A stretch of 47,068 nucleotides of DNA from an uncultured Clostridium sp. (GTDB lineage: Bacteria; Bacillota; Clostridia; TANB77; CAG-508). How positions within the stretch are numbered: the first letter of the stretch is position 1; each line of letters begins with the position of its first letter. Positions 17,314 through 25,024 of this stretch are shown piece by piece. The notes under the pieces are model-generated. The model searched no databases, was not told the origin of the DNA, and worked only from the letters and a program-made list of their open reading frames with translations. The stretch lies in contig CAMMVE010000011.1 in assembly GCA_946500265.1 (NCBI GenBank), forward strand, positions 1 through 47,068, in the 5' to 3' direction. The translations under genes and the position numbers were made by a program.

Positions 17314-18054
17314 TTATTCATTTTCACTACTTTCTATTAATTTATCAAAATCAGATTTGTATAATTTATCTTGCACAACTCTGTACTTTTCAAATTCTGT
17401 TAAAGCCTTTTCTTTAGCTATCTCGTGTGATATCTTACCAGCATCTTTTAATACATCTCTATCATCTGATAATAAATATTTATCTATTCTGTTTGCCCAG
17501 TCTTCCATAGTCATTGGAATATTTCTTTTTGCTCTTGCCTCTGCTAAATCCAAGAAAGCTGAAACAATAAGTTCTAATTGTTCTAGTTCTTCTTTCTTTA
17601 AATAATTTTTAGCAATAACTACATCTGTTTCTAATATTTTGCCATTTGGAGAATTTTTCCAATTAGTTAAGTTCATATGTTCTTTTGTATGGTCTGCTCT
17701 ATTATAAATTATCTCTGCTGCTGTTTGATGAGTTACTGCATAGTGCATCTTATTTTGGACTTTAATAATTGCATCTAAATTATAGTAATTTGTTTTATAT
17801 TTTTTTCCATCCAAAGCAGTTGTCAAATAATTTTTGACAACTGAATTTTGCTCTAATTCTAGTTCTTTAAAGATATTACTTAAATGATAACTTATATCTT
17901 GTTTGGTTGTATTATATAATTCTCCCAATGCCTTTTGAGTAAGCCATAAATCTCCATCTTCAAAACGAACTTCAATTCCATGTTCTTTTTTCTGATGTTC
18001 AAATATTAGAAATTCTGCACTACTACTTCTTATATATAAATTTTTGTTGCTCAT
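17314..18054 (-). CDS. RhuM family protein with internal deletion
   Basis: 246 aa with the ATG at 18054 (AGAGGTG 9 nt upstream); a GTG at 18066 is part of that ribosome site. The N-terminal winged-helix-like part is recognisable (EVRFEDGDLWLTQKALGELY, then SYHLSNIFKE), as is the C-terminal RhuM part (QNKMHYAVTHQTAAEIIYNR, then IPMTMEDWANRID and ALTEFEKYRVVQDKLYKSDF). Family members run to about 330-350 aa. Here NLDAIIKV joins QNKMHYAV directly, so the GYRV to fatV stretch of roughly 90 residues is missing in frame. Function of the family is not established; it is common in mobile islands next to restriction systems. The frame is open, so a shortened product is made. Confidence 0.8.
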   Translation of the reverse strand: MSNKNLYIRSSSAEFLIFEHQKKEHGIEVRFEDGDLWLTQKALGELYNTTKQDISYHLSNIFKELELEQNSVVKNYLTTALDGKKYKTNYYNLDAIIKVQNKMHYAVTHQTAAEIIYNRADHTKEHMNLTNWKNSPNGKILETDVVIAKNYLKKEELEQLELIVSAFLDLAEARAKRNIPMTMEDWANRIDKYLLSDDRDVLKDAGKISHEIAKEKALTEFEKYRVVQDKLYKSDFDKLIESSENE

Positions 18055-18083
18055 TTTTAAATTCACCTCTATTTATTTGCTAT

Positions 18084-18112
18084 ATAATACCAAACTTTTG
18101 TTCTTTTGTCAA
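18084..18112 (-). promoter_or_regulatory. Promoter of the RhuM gene
   Basis: On the reverse strand: TTGACA (18107-18112), 17 bp, TATTAT (18084-18089). Confidence 0.7.
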
Positions 18113-18285
18113 CTAGTTTAAATTCAATTATTAGACAATTTTTCAATTATGAGCATGAATGTTGATAAAGAAAATTTAGAAAACTACTTGAAAAATAAAT
18201 ACTGTTAAGGTAGAATAAAAATATGCTAAAAGTATAGGATAAGCAAATACAAAGAAATAAAGCAAGATTACCAAGGAGAAAGAAA

Positions 18286-18536
18286 TTGAAAAATGTTAAA
18301 ATCGTTGATACTGTAAAGAGAGCGCTACAATTTACTCAACGTGGATATCAAAATCAGTATCAGAAAAGAACTATACAGAAGAATTAGATAGAATAAAAAC
18401 AAATAGAGACTTAAGAAATGATGAAGAATTGAGTCTTATTTGTGATATAGAAAAAATAAAAAGGACAAGCTATTTAAAAGTAGTGAGAGTAAAAGAAAAA
18501 CTCAAACTACCAATAGATAGTTTGTCCTTTTTCTGA
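18286..18536 (+). pseudogene. Possible gene remnant, two overlapping broken frames
   Basis: AAGGAG precedes a TTG at 18286 that opens a short frame (LKNVKIVDTVKRALQFTQRG). Another frame then continues ISKSVSEKNYTEELDRIKTN and runs to TGA at 18534-18536. The two join only with a frame change near 18345, and no CGG lies at that point. I do not recognise the product. The rest of the gap 18113-18285 shows nothing clear. Confidence 0.25.
18458..18532 (+). terminator. Long terminator-like hairpin
   Basis: Sixteen-base arms (18458-18473 with 18517-18532) starting AAAAAGGACAAGC pair with one or two mismatches and end in a T-run. The inner segment pairs weakly. It closes the remnant region. Confidence 0.55.
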
Positions 18537-18597
18537 GTAAAATAAGGAAATATATTACAGTATAGAACGAAAAAATAGAAAGAGGAGATAAAAAAGT

Positions 18598-18811
18598 ATG
18601 GATAAAAAAACAATTAAAGAGCAAGCAGGTATTACATTAGTAGCGTTAGTAATAACGATAATAGTAATAATCATATTATCAACAGTAACAATAAGTACAG
18701 TATTTCGGAGATAAGGGAATAATAAATAAGGCAGAAGAAGCAAAAGATATGGCAGAAAATAGTGTATCAACAAACCGCAAGCTATGTCTTGATGTTTTAT
18801 GCTTCTTCTGA
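18598..18811 (+). pseudogene. Type IV pilin-like (prepilin) gene, frameshifted at CGG and truncated
   Basis: ATG at 18598 with a GGAG site. The frame gives MDKKTIKEQAGITLVALVIT, a classic class III/type IV prepilin N-terminus (cleavage after Gly, then a hydrophobic helix), up to VF, then CGG at 18706-18708 and a stop two codons later. Skipping C18706 restores GDKGIINKAEEAKDMAENS, exactly the next segment of these pilins. After that the match ends, and a tail rich in Cys and Leu stops at 18809-18811. The gene is therefore a 3'-truncated copy besides the frameshift. An intact relative begins at 46883. Confidence 0.75.
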
Positions 18812-18914
18812 AAGTGTAGAATATAGTGTGTGAAAATGTAAAAATAGCACACTGTATTTTACATTTCCATTGCTCTTTATATTTATGTATATATTTCCAA
18901 AAAATATTTTTAAA

Positions 18915-18942
18915 TTGAAATCTTTTTATAATATGTTATAAT
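18915..18942 (+). promoter_or_regulatory. Promoter of the fic gene
   Basis: TTGAAA (18915-18920), 16 bp, TATAAT (18937-18942). Confidence 0.6.
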
Positions 18943-19005
18943 AATGCATATCAAAGTAAAAAAATCTAAATAAATTATTGTTATTCAAAGTGAATGGAGG
19001 AGATT

Positions 19006-19608
19006 ATGGGGAAAGACCTATATAACGAGAGAAATTCAAACTATTGCTATCCAAATAGCAATATATTAATAAATAAATTAGATATTCACGATAAGCAGAT
19101 TTTACAAAAATATGAAGCAAAAATTACAGCCGCCAAATTATTAGCGTTACGATATAAAGGAATTATTGGAAATTTTGATGCTGAACACTTAAATAAAATT
19201 CATACATATTTATTTGAAGATATATACCCTTTTGCAGGCAAGTATAGAAATGAAAACATTGCAAAAGGAGTATTCCGATTTGCTGAATATGAATATATTG
19301 AGTCAGAATTAAAAAAATTGTTAGATAAGTTAAAAGAAGAAAAATTTCTTAATGGATTATCTAAAGAGAAATTGGCTGAAAGATTAGCCTATTATCTTTC
19401 TGAGCTTAATGTACTTCATCCATACAGAGAAGGAAATGGTAGAACAATTAGAGAGTTTATAAGAGAATTAGCACTAAAAAATGGTTATGTTTTAAATTTA
19501 AGCAAAGTCTCACCAAAAGATTTTTTGAATGCTAGTATAAAATCAATTGTAGATATTTCTGATTTGACTAATTTAATTCTTATTTGCTTAGAAGAAAATA
19601 AACCATAA
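19006..19608 (+). CDS. Fic/DOC family adenylyltransferase (putative toxin)
   Basis: 200-aa Fic protein that would transfer AMP to target proteins. The ATG at 19006 is chosen because the ATG at 18994 is itself part of the GGAGG site. The core motif HPYREGNGRT (His138) is complete for catalysis, and PFAGKYR forms the flap region. No inhibitory [S/T]xxxE[G/N] helix is visible at either end, so this is a class I type that needs a separate antitoxin. None is encoded directly upstream; a VbhA-like protein lies at 16034-16201 on the other strand. It could be an orphan toxin, a harmless variant, or be held by that protein. Confidence 0.9.
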   Translation: MGKDLYNERNSNYCYPNSNILINKLDIHDKQILQKYEAKITAAKLLALRYKGIIGNFDAEHLNKIHTYLFEDIYPFAGKYRNENIAKGVFRFAEYEYIESELKKLLDKLKEEKFLNGLSKEKLAERLAYYLSELNVLHPYREGNGRTIREFIRELALKNGYVLNLSKVSPKDFLNASIKSIVDISDLTNLILICLEENKP

Positions 19609-19643
19609 GAAAACAAATAAAAAAATAAAATATAGATGAAACG

Positions 19644-19670
19644 TGGGGACAGATTTTAAATCTGTCCCCA
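19644..19670. repeat. REP-like palindrome, GACAGATTT family
   Basis: Twelve-base arms TGGGGACAGATT (19644-19655) and its exact complement (19659-19670) around a 3-nt centre, after the fic gene. The best conserved copy of the family. Confidence 0.85.
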
Positions 19671-19688
19671 AAGTTTTAGTGACAGTTA

Positions 19689-19710
19689 ATTGCTTATTTA
19701 AATAAGCAAT
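19689..19710. repeat. Perfect 22-bp palindrome
   Basis: Two 11-base halves, ATTGCTTATTT and its complement, with no spacer, followed by ATTTTATT. It may act as a weak terminator for fic or a dimeric protein site. The rest of 19711-19920 shows no gene. Confidence 0.6.
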
Positions 19711-19923
19711 ATTTTATTCTGAAAATTCCACGAAATCGAAAGAATTTTTAGCTTATAATACATAACTTCAGGATATATCTAAAGCATAAATGCTTACTAT
19801 ATTTCGTTTTTTTCCTTCACTCCCCAAATAAAAAACCACACCTCAAAAGCGAACTAATGTTCTAAAACCTTACAGCCAACAGGGATTTGAAGAAAAATTT
19901 TTAAAAAAATTTAATAAAAACTA

Positions 19924-19952
19924 TTGCATTTTATATATTTATGTATTAAAAT
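19924..19952 (+). promoter_or_regulatory. Promoter of the mraZ/dcw cluster
   Basis: TTGCAT (19924-19929), 17 bp, TAAAAT (19947-19952), immediately before the MraZ-type repeats. Confidence 0.7.
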
Positions 19953-19960
19953 CTAAGTGA

Positions 19961-20006
19961 AGTGGAGAGAAGTGGTAAAAAGTGGTATAAAATGTGAAAG
20001 GAGTGA
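19961..20006 (+). promoter_or_regulatory. MraZ operator repeats
   Basis: AGTGG occurs at 19961, 19971 and 19981, exactly 10 bp apart, followed by weaker units ATGTG at 19992 and AGTGA at 20002. MraZ of other bacteria binds short GTG-containing direct repeats with one-helical-turn spacing in its own promoter region. These sit right after the promoter, so autorepression is expected. Confidence 0.8.
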
Positions 20007-20012
20007 AACAAA

Positions 20013-20444
20013 GTGCTTATTGGTGAATATGAACATTCCCTTGATGCAAAAGGAAGACTAATTATGCCTGCAAAAATAAGAGAAGACATTGGAGAGAAGT
20101 TCATTATTACAAAAGGTTTAGATGGGTGCTTGTTTGGTTTTTCACAAAATGAATGGACAAACTTTGAAGAAAAGTTAAAAACACTTCCACTTACAAATAA
20201 AAATGCTAGAGATTTCGTAAGATTTTTCCTTTCTGGAGCAATTGAATGCGAAATTGATAAACAAGGAAGATTTCTAATTGCTAGTAACCTAAGAGAATAT
20301 GGGGCTTTGGAAAAAGAAGCTGTAATTATAGGTGTAGGTACTAGAATTGAAATTTGGAATAAAGACAAATGGAAAACTTATAACAGTGAAGAAAATATTT
20401 CTGCTGATGAAATTGCAGAAAATATGACAATGCTTGGTATATAA
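20013..20444 (+). CDS. mraZ: Transcriptional regulator MraZ
   Basis: 143-aa regulator at the head of the dcw cluster. GTG start with AAGGAG 9 nt upstream. Two SpoVT/AbrB-like halves: [20 protein letters not shown] at the N-terminus with [15 protein letters not shown], and [20 protein letters not shown] in the second half. MraZ forms rings and represses its own cluster by binding the repeats at 19961-20006. An unusually long 640-nt gap separates it from rsmH. Confidence 0.96.
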   Translation: MLIGEYEHSLDAKGRLIMPAKIREDIGEKFIITKGLDGCLFGFSQNEWTNFEEKLKTLPLTNKNARDFVRFFLSGAIECEIDKQGRFLIASNLREYGALEKEAVIIGVGTRIEIWNKDKWKTYNSEENISADEIAENMTMLGI

Positions 20445-21060
20445 CTTTATTAAAAGTTTATATAGAAACTAAAGATAAAAAATTAATGAACAAAAGAAAT
20501 TTTAAAACCTCATTTGTAATCTAAAGATAAAATATTAATTTACAAAAGATTAATTAAGAACAAAAGATAATAAGCGAAGATGCTTGAAAACAAAAGAAAA
20601 AGTAAAACATAAACTAAAGAAGAATGAATTGAAATTTTAACAAAAGATAAGTAATACTTAAGTTTCACGAAAGAAAACCACTGTAAAAAATCACATAAGA
20701 AAAATTAAAACGAAAGAAGAATTTAACTAAAGAGAAAAATAAAAACTACTAAAGAAAAACTAAAAATAGAGTTTAGAATTTTAACTAAAGAAAAAGTAAT
20801 TATAAAAAAATCACTAAAGAAGAAATGAATTAATCTTAAACAAAAGATGAATTTAATATTAAGACAAAACAAAAGCTTTAATAAAACAAAAGATATTTTA
20901 ATTCTCAAAAGATAAAATGTTGATTGTTTGTACATAAATATTTACTAAAGATGAAAAGAACCAAAGACATAAAACATATGATAAAATTGCTTAAATGAAG
21001 CAAATAGAACAGTAGCATACAGTTGGTATATTTTTATGCCAACTGCTTATGCTATCATAA
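20445..21060. repeat. Non-coding gap with about 20 degenerate ACNAAAGA repeats
   Basis: No reading frame of note on either strand. The + strand is very rich in A and repeats a short motif of the type AC(T/A)AAAGA(T/A)(A/G)A about 20 times at irregular spacing of roughly 15-35 nt, for example near 20470, 20520, 20561, 20613, 20709, 20747, 20781, 20812, 20840, 20885 and 20943. Isolated copies also precede ftsL (22029) and ftsW (27658). Role unknown. Confidence 0.65.
21014..21053 (+). other. Leader hairpin before rsmH
   Basis: Arms 21014-21029 and 21036-21053 (AGCATA, then CAGTTGG and complements) pair with a 2-nt bulge and one wobble around a T-rich loop. It ends about 34 nt before the rsmH start and has no T-run, so it is a leader structure rather than a clear terminator. 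Confidence 0.6.
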
Positions 21061-21086
21061 AAATTAAGTCTATGGAGTGTAAAAAT

Positions 21087-22026
21087 TTGGAATTTAAACA
21101 TAAACCTGTACTGCTAAATGAATGCATCGAAGGACTAGATATAAAACCAGATGGAATATATGTAGATGGTACACTTCGGGGGAGCAGGACATAGTGAAGA
21201 AATAGTAAAAAGACTTTCTGGTAAAGGTCTTTTAATAGGAATAGACAGAGATGAAGAAGCATTAAGGGCAGCTAAGCAAAAACTAGAAAAATATAAAAAT
21301 GTAAAATATGTTCATGGAAATCATGATGAAATTAGAACAATTTTATTTGATTTAGGAATTGAACAAGTAGATGGCATTTTGCTAGATTTAGGAGTTTCTT
21401 CATATCAATTAGATGAACGTAGCAGAGGTTTTAGCTACATGGGAAATGCAAAATTAGACATGAGAATGGATAAAAACCAAGAGCTTACAGCTGAAAAAGT
21501 AGTTAATGAATATTCTGAAGAAAAGCTTGCAGATATTATATATAAATATGGTGAAGAAAGATTTTCAAAGTCAATTGCCAGAAATATTTGTGAAAGAAGA
21601 AAAGAAAAAAGAATAGAAACAACAGAAGAACTAACTGAAATAATAAAAAATTCTATTCCAAAATCAAAACAAAATGAAGGACATCCAGCTAAGAGAACAT
21701 TTCAAGCTATTAGAATAGAGGTAAATAATGAAATAGAGCCACTTTATAATACAGTTTTAAATTCTATAATGTGTTTAAAAGAACATGGAAGACTTGCAAT
21801 TATAACATTTCATTCATTGGAAGATAGAGCTGTTAAAGAGGCATATATAGAAGCACAAGGCAAGTGCACTTGTCCAAAAGATTTGCCATACTGTGTTTGT
21901 GGATACAAATCTTATGGGAAAATTATTACTAAAAAGCCAATAATTCCAACAAAAGAAGAACAAGAGGAAAATCCAAGAAGTAAAAGTGCTAAATTAAGAA
22001 TTTTTGAAAGAATGGACAAGAAATAA
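21087..22026 (+). CDS. rsmH: 16S rRNA (cytosine1402-N4)-methyltransferase, +1 frameshift at CGG
   Basis: RsmH (MraW) methylates C1402 in the 30S decoding centre. TTG start at 21087 with GGAG upstream; the frame begins [20 protein letters not shown] and reaches YVDGTL at 21176. The next codon is CGG (21177-21179) and the zero frame stops five codons later. Skipping C21177 continues [13 protein letters not shown], the SAM-binding motif that directly follows TL in other RsmH proteins, and runs open to 22026, giving about 312 aa, the normal length. All later motifs are intact ([38 protein letters not shown]). The perfect state of both halves of this core gene argues against decay. +1 recoding or a sequence error remain. 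ftsL follows after 69 nt. Confidence 0.93.
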
Positions 22027-22095
22027 TCACAAAAGATAAAATCTGATAATTAACAGAACAAAAATACTATTGTAGAAAAGAGGTGAAAATAACTT

Positions 22096-22605
22096 ATGGC
22101 AAATTATAGGTATAGTAGATATCAATATGAGACTAGCCCTAGAAAATTAGAACCTGAATATGAACCGATTGAAAGTCCATATAAACAGAAGAAAAAATCT
22201 ACTGCCAAAAGTAAGCAAGAAAAAGTACGTCCAAAAAGAAAATTAAAAAGCCAAGTAAAACTTGTTGCAGGAATACTTTTAATATTTGCTGGTTTACTTG
22301 TTATAAGTTATAGAAATTCACTGATAAATGAAAGCTTTAGCGAAAACGAAGGGCTTAAGACTAATTTAGCTGCAATAGAAAAAGAAAATGCTCAGCTTAG
22401 AGTAAACTTAGAAAATAATTTGAATTTGTCTAATATCGAAAAATTAGCTGAAGATAAATTAGGAATGCAAAAATTAGATAATAGCCAAAAAATATATGTT
22501 AATTTAGATAAAAAGGATTATGTGGAATCTGCTAGTGAAGAAGTTGTTATGCAAGATGAAAAAAATTGGATTCAAGATTTAATAGATTCATTATTAGGAA
22601 AATAA
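22096..22605 (+). CDS. ftsL: FtsL-like septum protein
   Basis: 169-aa bitopic membrane protein between rsmH and a class B PBP, the usual FtsL position. A basic cytoplasmic tail of about 55 residues, one membrane helix at about 56-74 (LVAGILLIFAGLLVIS), then an external coiled coil (about 85-115, NLAAIEKENAQLRVNLENN) and the FtsL/DivIC-like LAEDKLGMQKLDNSQKIYVN. FtsL bridges FtsQ/DivIB and the FtsW-PBP synthase at the septum. The sequence is fast-evolving, so the name rests on topology, the end motif and position. Confidence 0.8.
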   Translation: MANYRYSRYQYETSPRKLEPEYEPIESPYKQKKKSTAKSKQEKVRPKRKLKSQVKLVAGILLIFAGLLVISYRNSLINESFSENEGLKTNLAAIEKENAQLRVNLENNLNLSNIEKLAEDKLGMQKLDNSQKIYVNLDKKDYVESASEEVVMQDEKNWIQDLIDSLLGK

Positions 22606-22642
22606 AGACTGAGAATATATGAAATATTTTTAGTCTTTTTTT
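22604..22642 (+). terminator. Weak terminator after the ftsL-like gene
   Basis: AAAGACT (22604-22610) pairs with AGTCTTT (22632-22638), with an inner AATAT/ATATT stem, followed by a run of T. It overlaps the stop codon and could attenuate read-through into the PBP gene. Confidence 0.5.
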
Positions 22643-22707
22643 GTTCCGTTCGAATACAATTAATTGAAGGGGTTTGTATTGACTGGTTCGAAAGGAATGA
22701 ATGCTAT

Positions 22708-24894
22708 ATGAGAAAAAGAAAAAAAGGAAAAGCAAGAAAACAAAAAGATAATTTGAAAGTTAGATTTGACAAAGAAGAAGTTAACAAAATAAAGAAAAAC
22801 AAAAACGAGAAACCACAAAATATTGAAAGATTAAAAAGAAAAGTAGAGAGAAAGCAAAATAAAAAATATCGAAAAGAAAGAAAAAAAGATAAAAATAAAA
22901 TCGAAGAGAAATATAGTGATATAAGCAGAAAAAGAAGAATGAAAATAATGATAGTAATAGTAATTATAATAGCATTACTTTTCTCTGGAAGAATTGCGTG
23001 GATACAATTTGTTGACGGCGATAAATTGAAGCAAATGGCATATGAACAACAAAGTTTAGATAGGGCAGTGAATCCAAGAAGAGGAACAATATATGATGCT
23101 ACAGGTGAAACAGTACTTGCTATAAGTAGTACTGTAAATACTATAACAGTCAATCCAAATAATATTTCTAAGGAGAATAAAGAAAAGGTTGCAACAGCTT
23201 TGGCGAATATTTTTGAGCTAGATTATGATACTGTACTAAAAAAAGTAAAAAGAAACACTTCAATAGAGACTATTGCAAGGAGAGTAGAAAAGGATAAGGC
23301 AGATGAGTTAAGAATATGGATGAAAGATAATGGAATAGATGTAGGAATAAATATTGACGAAGATACAAAAAGATATTATCCATATAATAGCTTAGCTTCA
23401 CAAGTAATTGGCTTTTGTGGTTCGGATAATCAGGGATTAGATGGAATTGAGGTAATTTATGAAGAAGAATTGCAAGGAGAAAAGGGAAGTATAACAAAAG
23501 TTACTGATGCAAATGGAGGAGAAATCGAAGGAGAAGGGGAGAACTATGTATCAGCTATTGATGGGAATGATTTGGTGCTTAGTATAGATGCAACTCTTCA
23601 GGGAATAGCAGAAAAATATTTAAAAGAAGCATGCATAGATAATAAGTGTACAGATGGTGGAAACATCATTATGATGAATCCAAAAACTGGAGATATTCTT
23701 GCTATGGCAGGATACCCAGATTATAATTTAAATGACCCATACGAAACTACAATTGAAGAATTAAAGGGAACATGGGACAGTTTATCAGAAACGGATCAAA
23801 TAAAAGAAATGCAAAAGGTTTGGAGAAATAAAGCTATAGCAGATACCTATGAACCAGGTTCAACATTTAAACTTGTTACAGCATCGGCAGCATTGGAGGA
23901 AGGCATAACAACAACTGATAAAGAAGGAGAATTTTGCTGTACAGGAGGAATTACCATTGCAGGAGTGAGAATAAGCTGTTGGAGATACTATAATCCACAT
24001 GGATCCGAAAGCTTAAGAGAAGCTCTTATGAATTCATGTAATCCAGTATTTATTGGGCTAGGGCAAGAAATAGGAGTAAGTAAATATTATGATTATCTTG
24101 AAAAATTTGGACTATTGCAAAAGACAGGAATTGATTTACCGGGAGAAGCGGGCAGTATCTTTTTGAAAGAAGATAAAGTAGGACCAATAGAGCTTGCAAC
24201 TATTTCTTTTGGGCAAAGATTTGAAATAACTCCAATACAAATGATTACAGCGGTAAGTACTATTGCTAATAAAGGAACATATGTAAAACCACGTTTGGTT
24301 AAACAAATAATTGATAGTCAAACAGGAGAAGTAACTGAGGTAGAAACCGAAAAAAGAGAAGGGGTAATATCAAAAGAAACTGCTGAGGGTGTTCTTAGCA
24401 TGATGGGCTCCGTTGTGGCACAGGGAACTGGAAAAAATGCACAAGTACAGGGGTATTCAATTGGAGGAAAAACAGGTACATCTGAAGATGGGGTAGATAC
24501 AGGAAAATATGTTACATCCTTTGTTGGAGTTGCACCGGTGTCAGACCCAGAAGTAGTACTTTTAATAACATTATATAACCCAACAGGCGAAGGAGGACAT
24601 CAAGGAGGAGGTGTTGCAGCCCCAATTGGATCACAAGTATTTGGAGAAGTGCTACCATATTTGGAGGTACAAAAGGATAACGTTTCAGAAGAAGATGTTA
24701 AAACAGAGGTAACAGTACCAAATGTAGTAGGTATGACTATAAAAGATGCCAAAAAGGCTTTGGAAGAAGTGGGACTGGGGCTAGATTACGAAGAAACAGA
24801 AGAGGATGTGTCAGAAAAAGTAGTAACAAAACAAACTCCAGTAAATGGAATAAAAATATATGAAGGCACAAATGTGATTTTAGAATATGAATAA
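22708..24894 (+). CDS. SpoVD/FtsI-type class B penicillin-binding protein, one PASTA domain
   Basis: 728-aa transpeptidase in the dcw cluster. The N-terminal 75 residues are extremely rich in Lys and Arg, an unusually long basic tail, before one membrane helix (about 77-95). The PBP dimer domain follows. The active-site motifs are PGSTFKLVT (SxxK), SCNPVF (SxN) and GKTGTSED (KTG). A single PASTA domain ends the protein (VPNVVGMTIKDAKKALEEVG). Partner SEDS glycosyltransferase is FtsW at 27695. The position next to ftsL suggests the division FtsI/PbpB or the sporulation SpoVD. An AAGGA site precedes the ATG. It is the paralogue of 11884-14172. Confidence 0.95.
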   Translation: MRKRKKGKARKQKDNLKVRFDKEEVNKIKKNKNEKPQNIERLKRKVERKQNKKYRKERKKDKNKIEEKYSDISRKRRMKIMIVIVIIIALLFSGRIAWIQFVDGDKLKQMAYEQQSLDRAVNPRRGTIYDATGETVLAISSTVNTITVNPNNISKENKEKVATALANIFELDYDTVLKKVKRNTSIETIARRVEKDKADELRIWMKDNGIDVGINIDEDTKRYYPYNSLASQVIGFCGSDNQGLDGIEVIYEEELQGEKGSITKVTDANGGEIEGEGENYVSAIDGNDLVLSIDATLQGIAEKYLKEACIDNKCTDGGNIIMMNPKTGDILAMAGYPDYNLNDPYETTIEELKGTWDSLSETDQIKEMQKVWRNKAIADTYEPGSTFKLVTASAALEEGITTTDKEGEFCCTGGITIAGVRISCWRYYNPHGSESLREALMNSCNPVFIGLGQEIGVSKYYDYLEKFGLLQKTGIDLPGEAGSIFLKEDKVGPIELATISFGQRFEITPIQMITAVSTIANKGTYVKPRLVKQIIDSQTGEVTEVETEKREGVISKETAEGVLSMMGSVVAQGTGKNAQVQGYSIGGKTGTSEDGVDTGKYVTSFVGVAPVSDPEVVLLITLYNPTGEGGHQGGGVAAPIGSQVFGEVLPYLEVQKDNVSEEDVKTEVTVPNVVGMTIKDAKKALEEVGLGLDYEETEEDVSEKVVTKQTPVNGIKIYEGTNVILEYE

Positions 24895-24952
24895 AATTTT
24901 AGAAAAAAATGTCAAACTATATACAAAACACGAATTTAGTTATATAATAATA

Positions 24953-24979
24953 TGCCAAAGGGGTCTGTCTCCAATGGCA
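24953..24979. repeat. Palindromic repeat, GGGGTCTGTCTCC core
   Basis: TGCCA (24953-24957) pairs with TGGCA (24975-24979) around the core GGGGTCTGTCTCC. The core resembles that of the tandem units at 9864-9928 in reverse, while the closing stem differs (TGTCG/CGACA there). Confidence 0.65.
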
Positions 24980-25024
24980 CAGAAGGTTAATATAATCTAA
25001 TATAAGAAAGGGGAATGCAATCAT

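Noticed and set aside
18148..18207. Nineteen-codon frame MSMNVDKENLENYLKNKYC
   Set aside because: No ribosome site, very short and no known match by eye.
18286..18536. A fourth CGG-type frameshift in the remnant
   Set aside because: The frames do not join at a CGG and the product is not recognisable, so it does not support the pattern.
20445..21060. Repeats between mraZ and rsmH considered as CRISPR or a decayed gene
   Set aside because: The motif is short, degenerate and irregularly spaced, and all six frames are full of stops.
21177..21179. CGG simply reassigned to another amino acid at the break sites
   Set aside because: Reassignment would not repair the frame; all three sites need a +1 step to reach the conserved continuation.
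21166..22026. rsmH starting at the internal ATG 21166 as a complete gene
   Set aside because: It would lack the conserved N-terminus, which is present upstream in the other frame from 21087.
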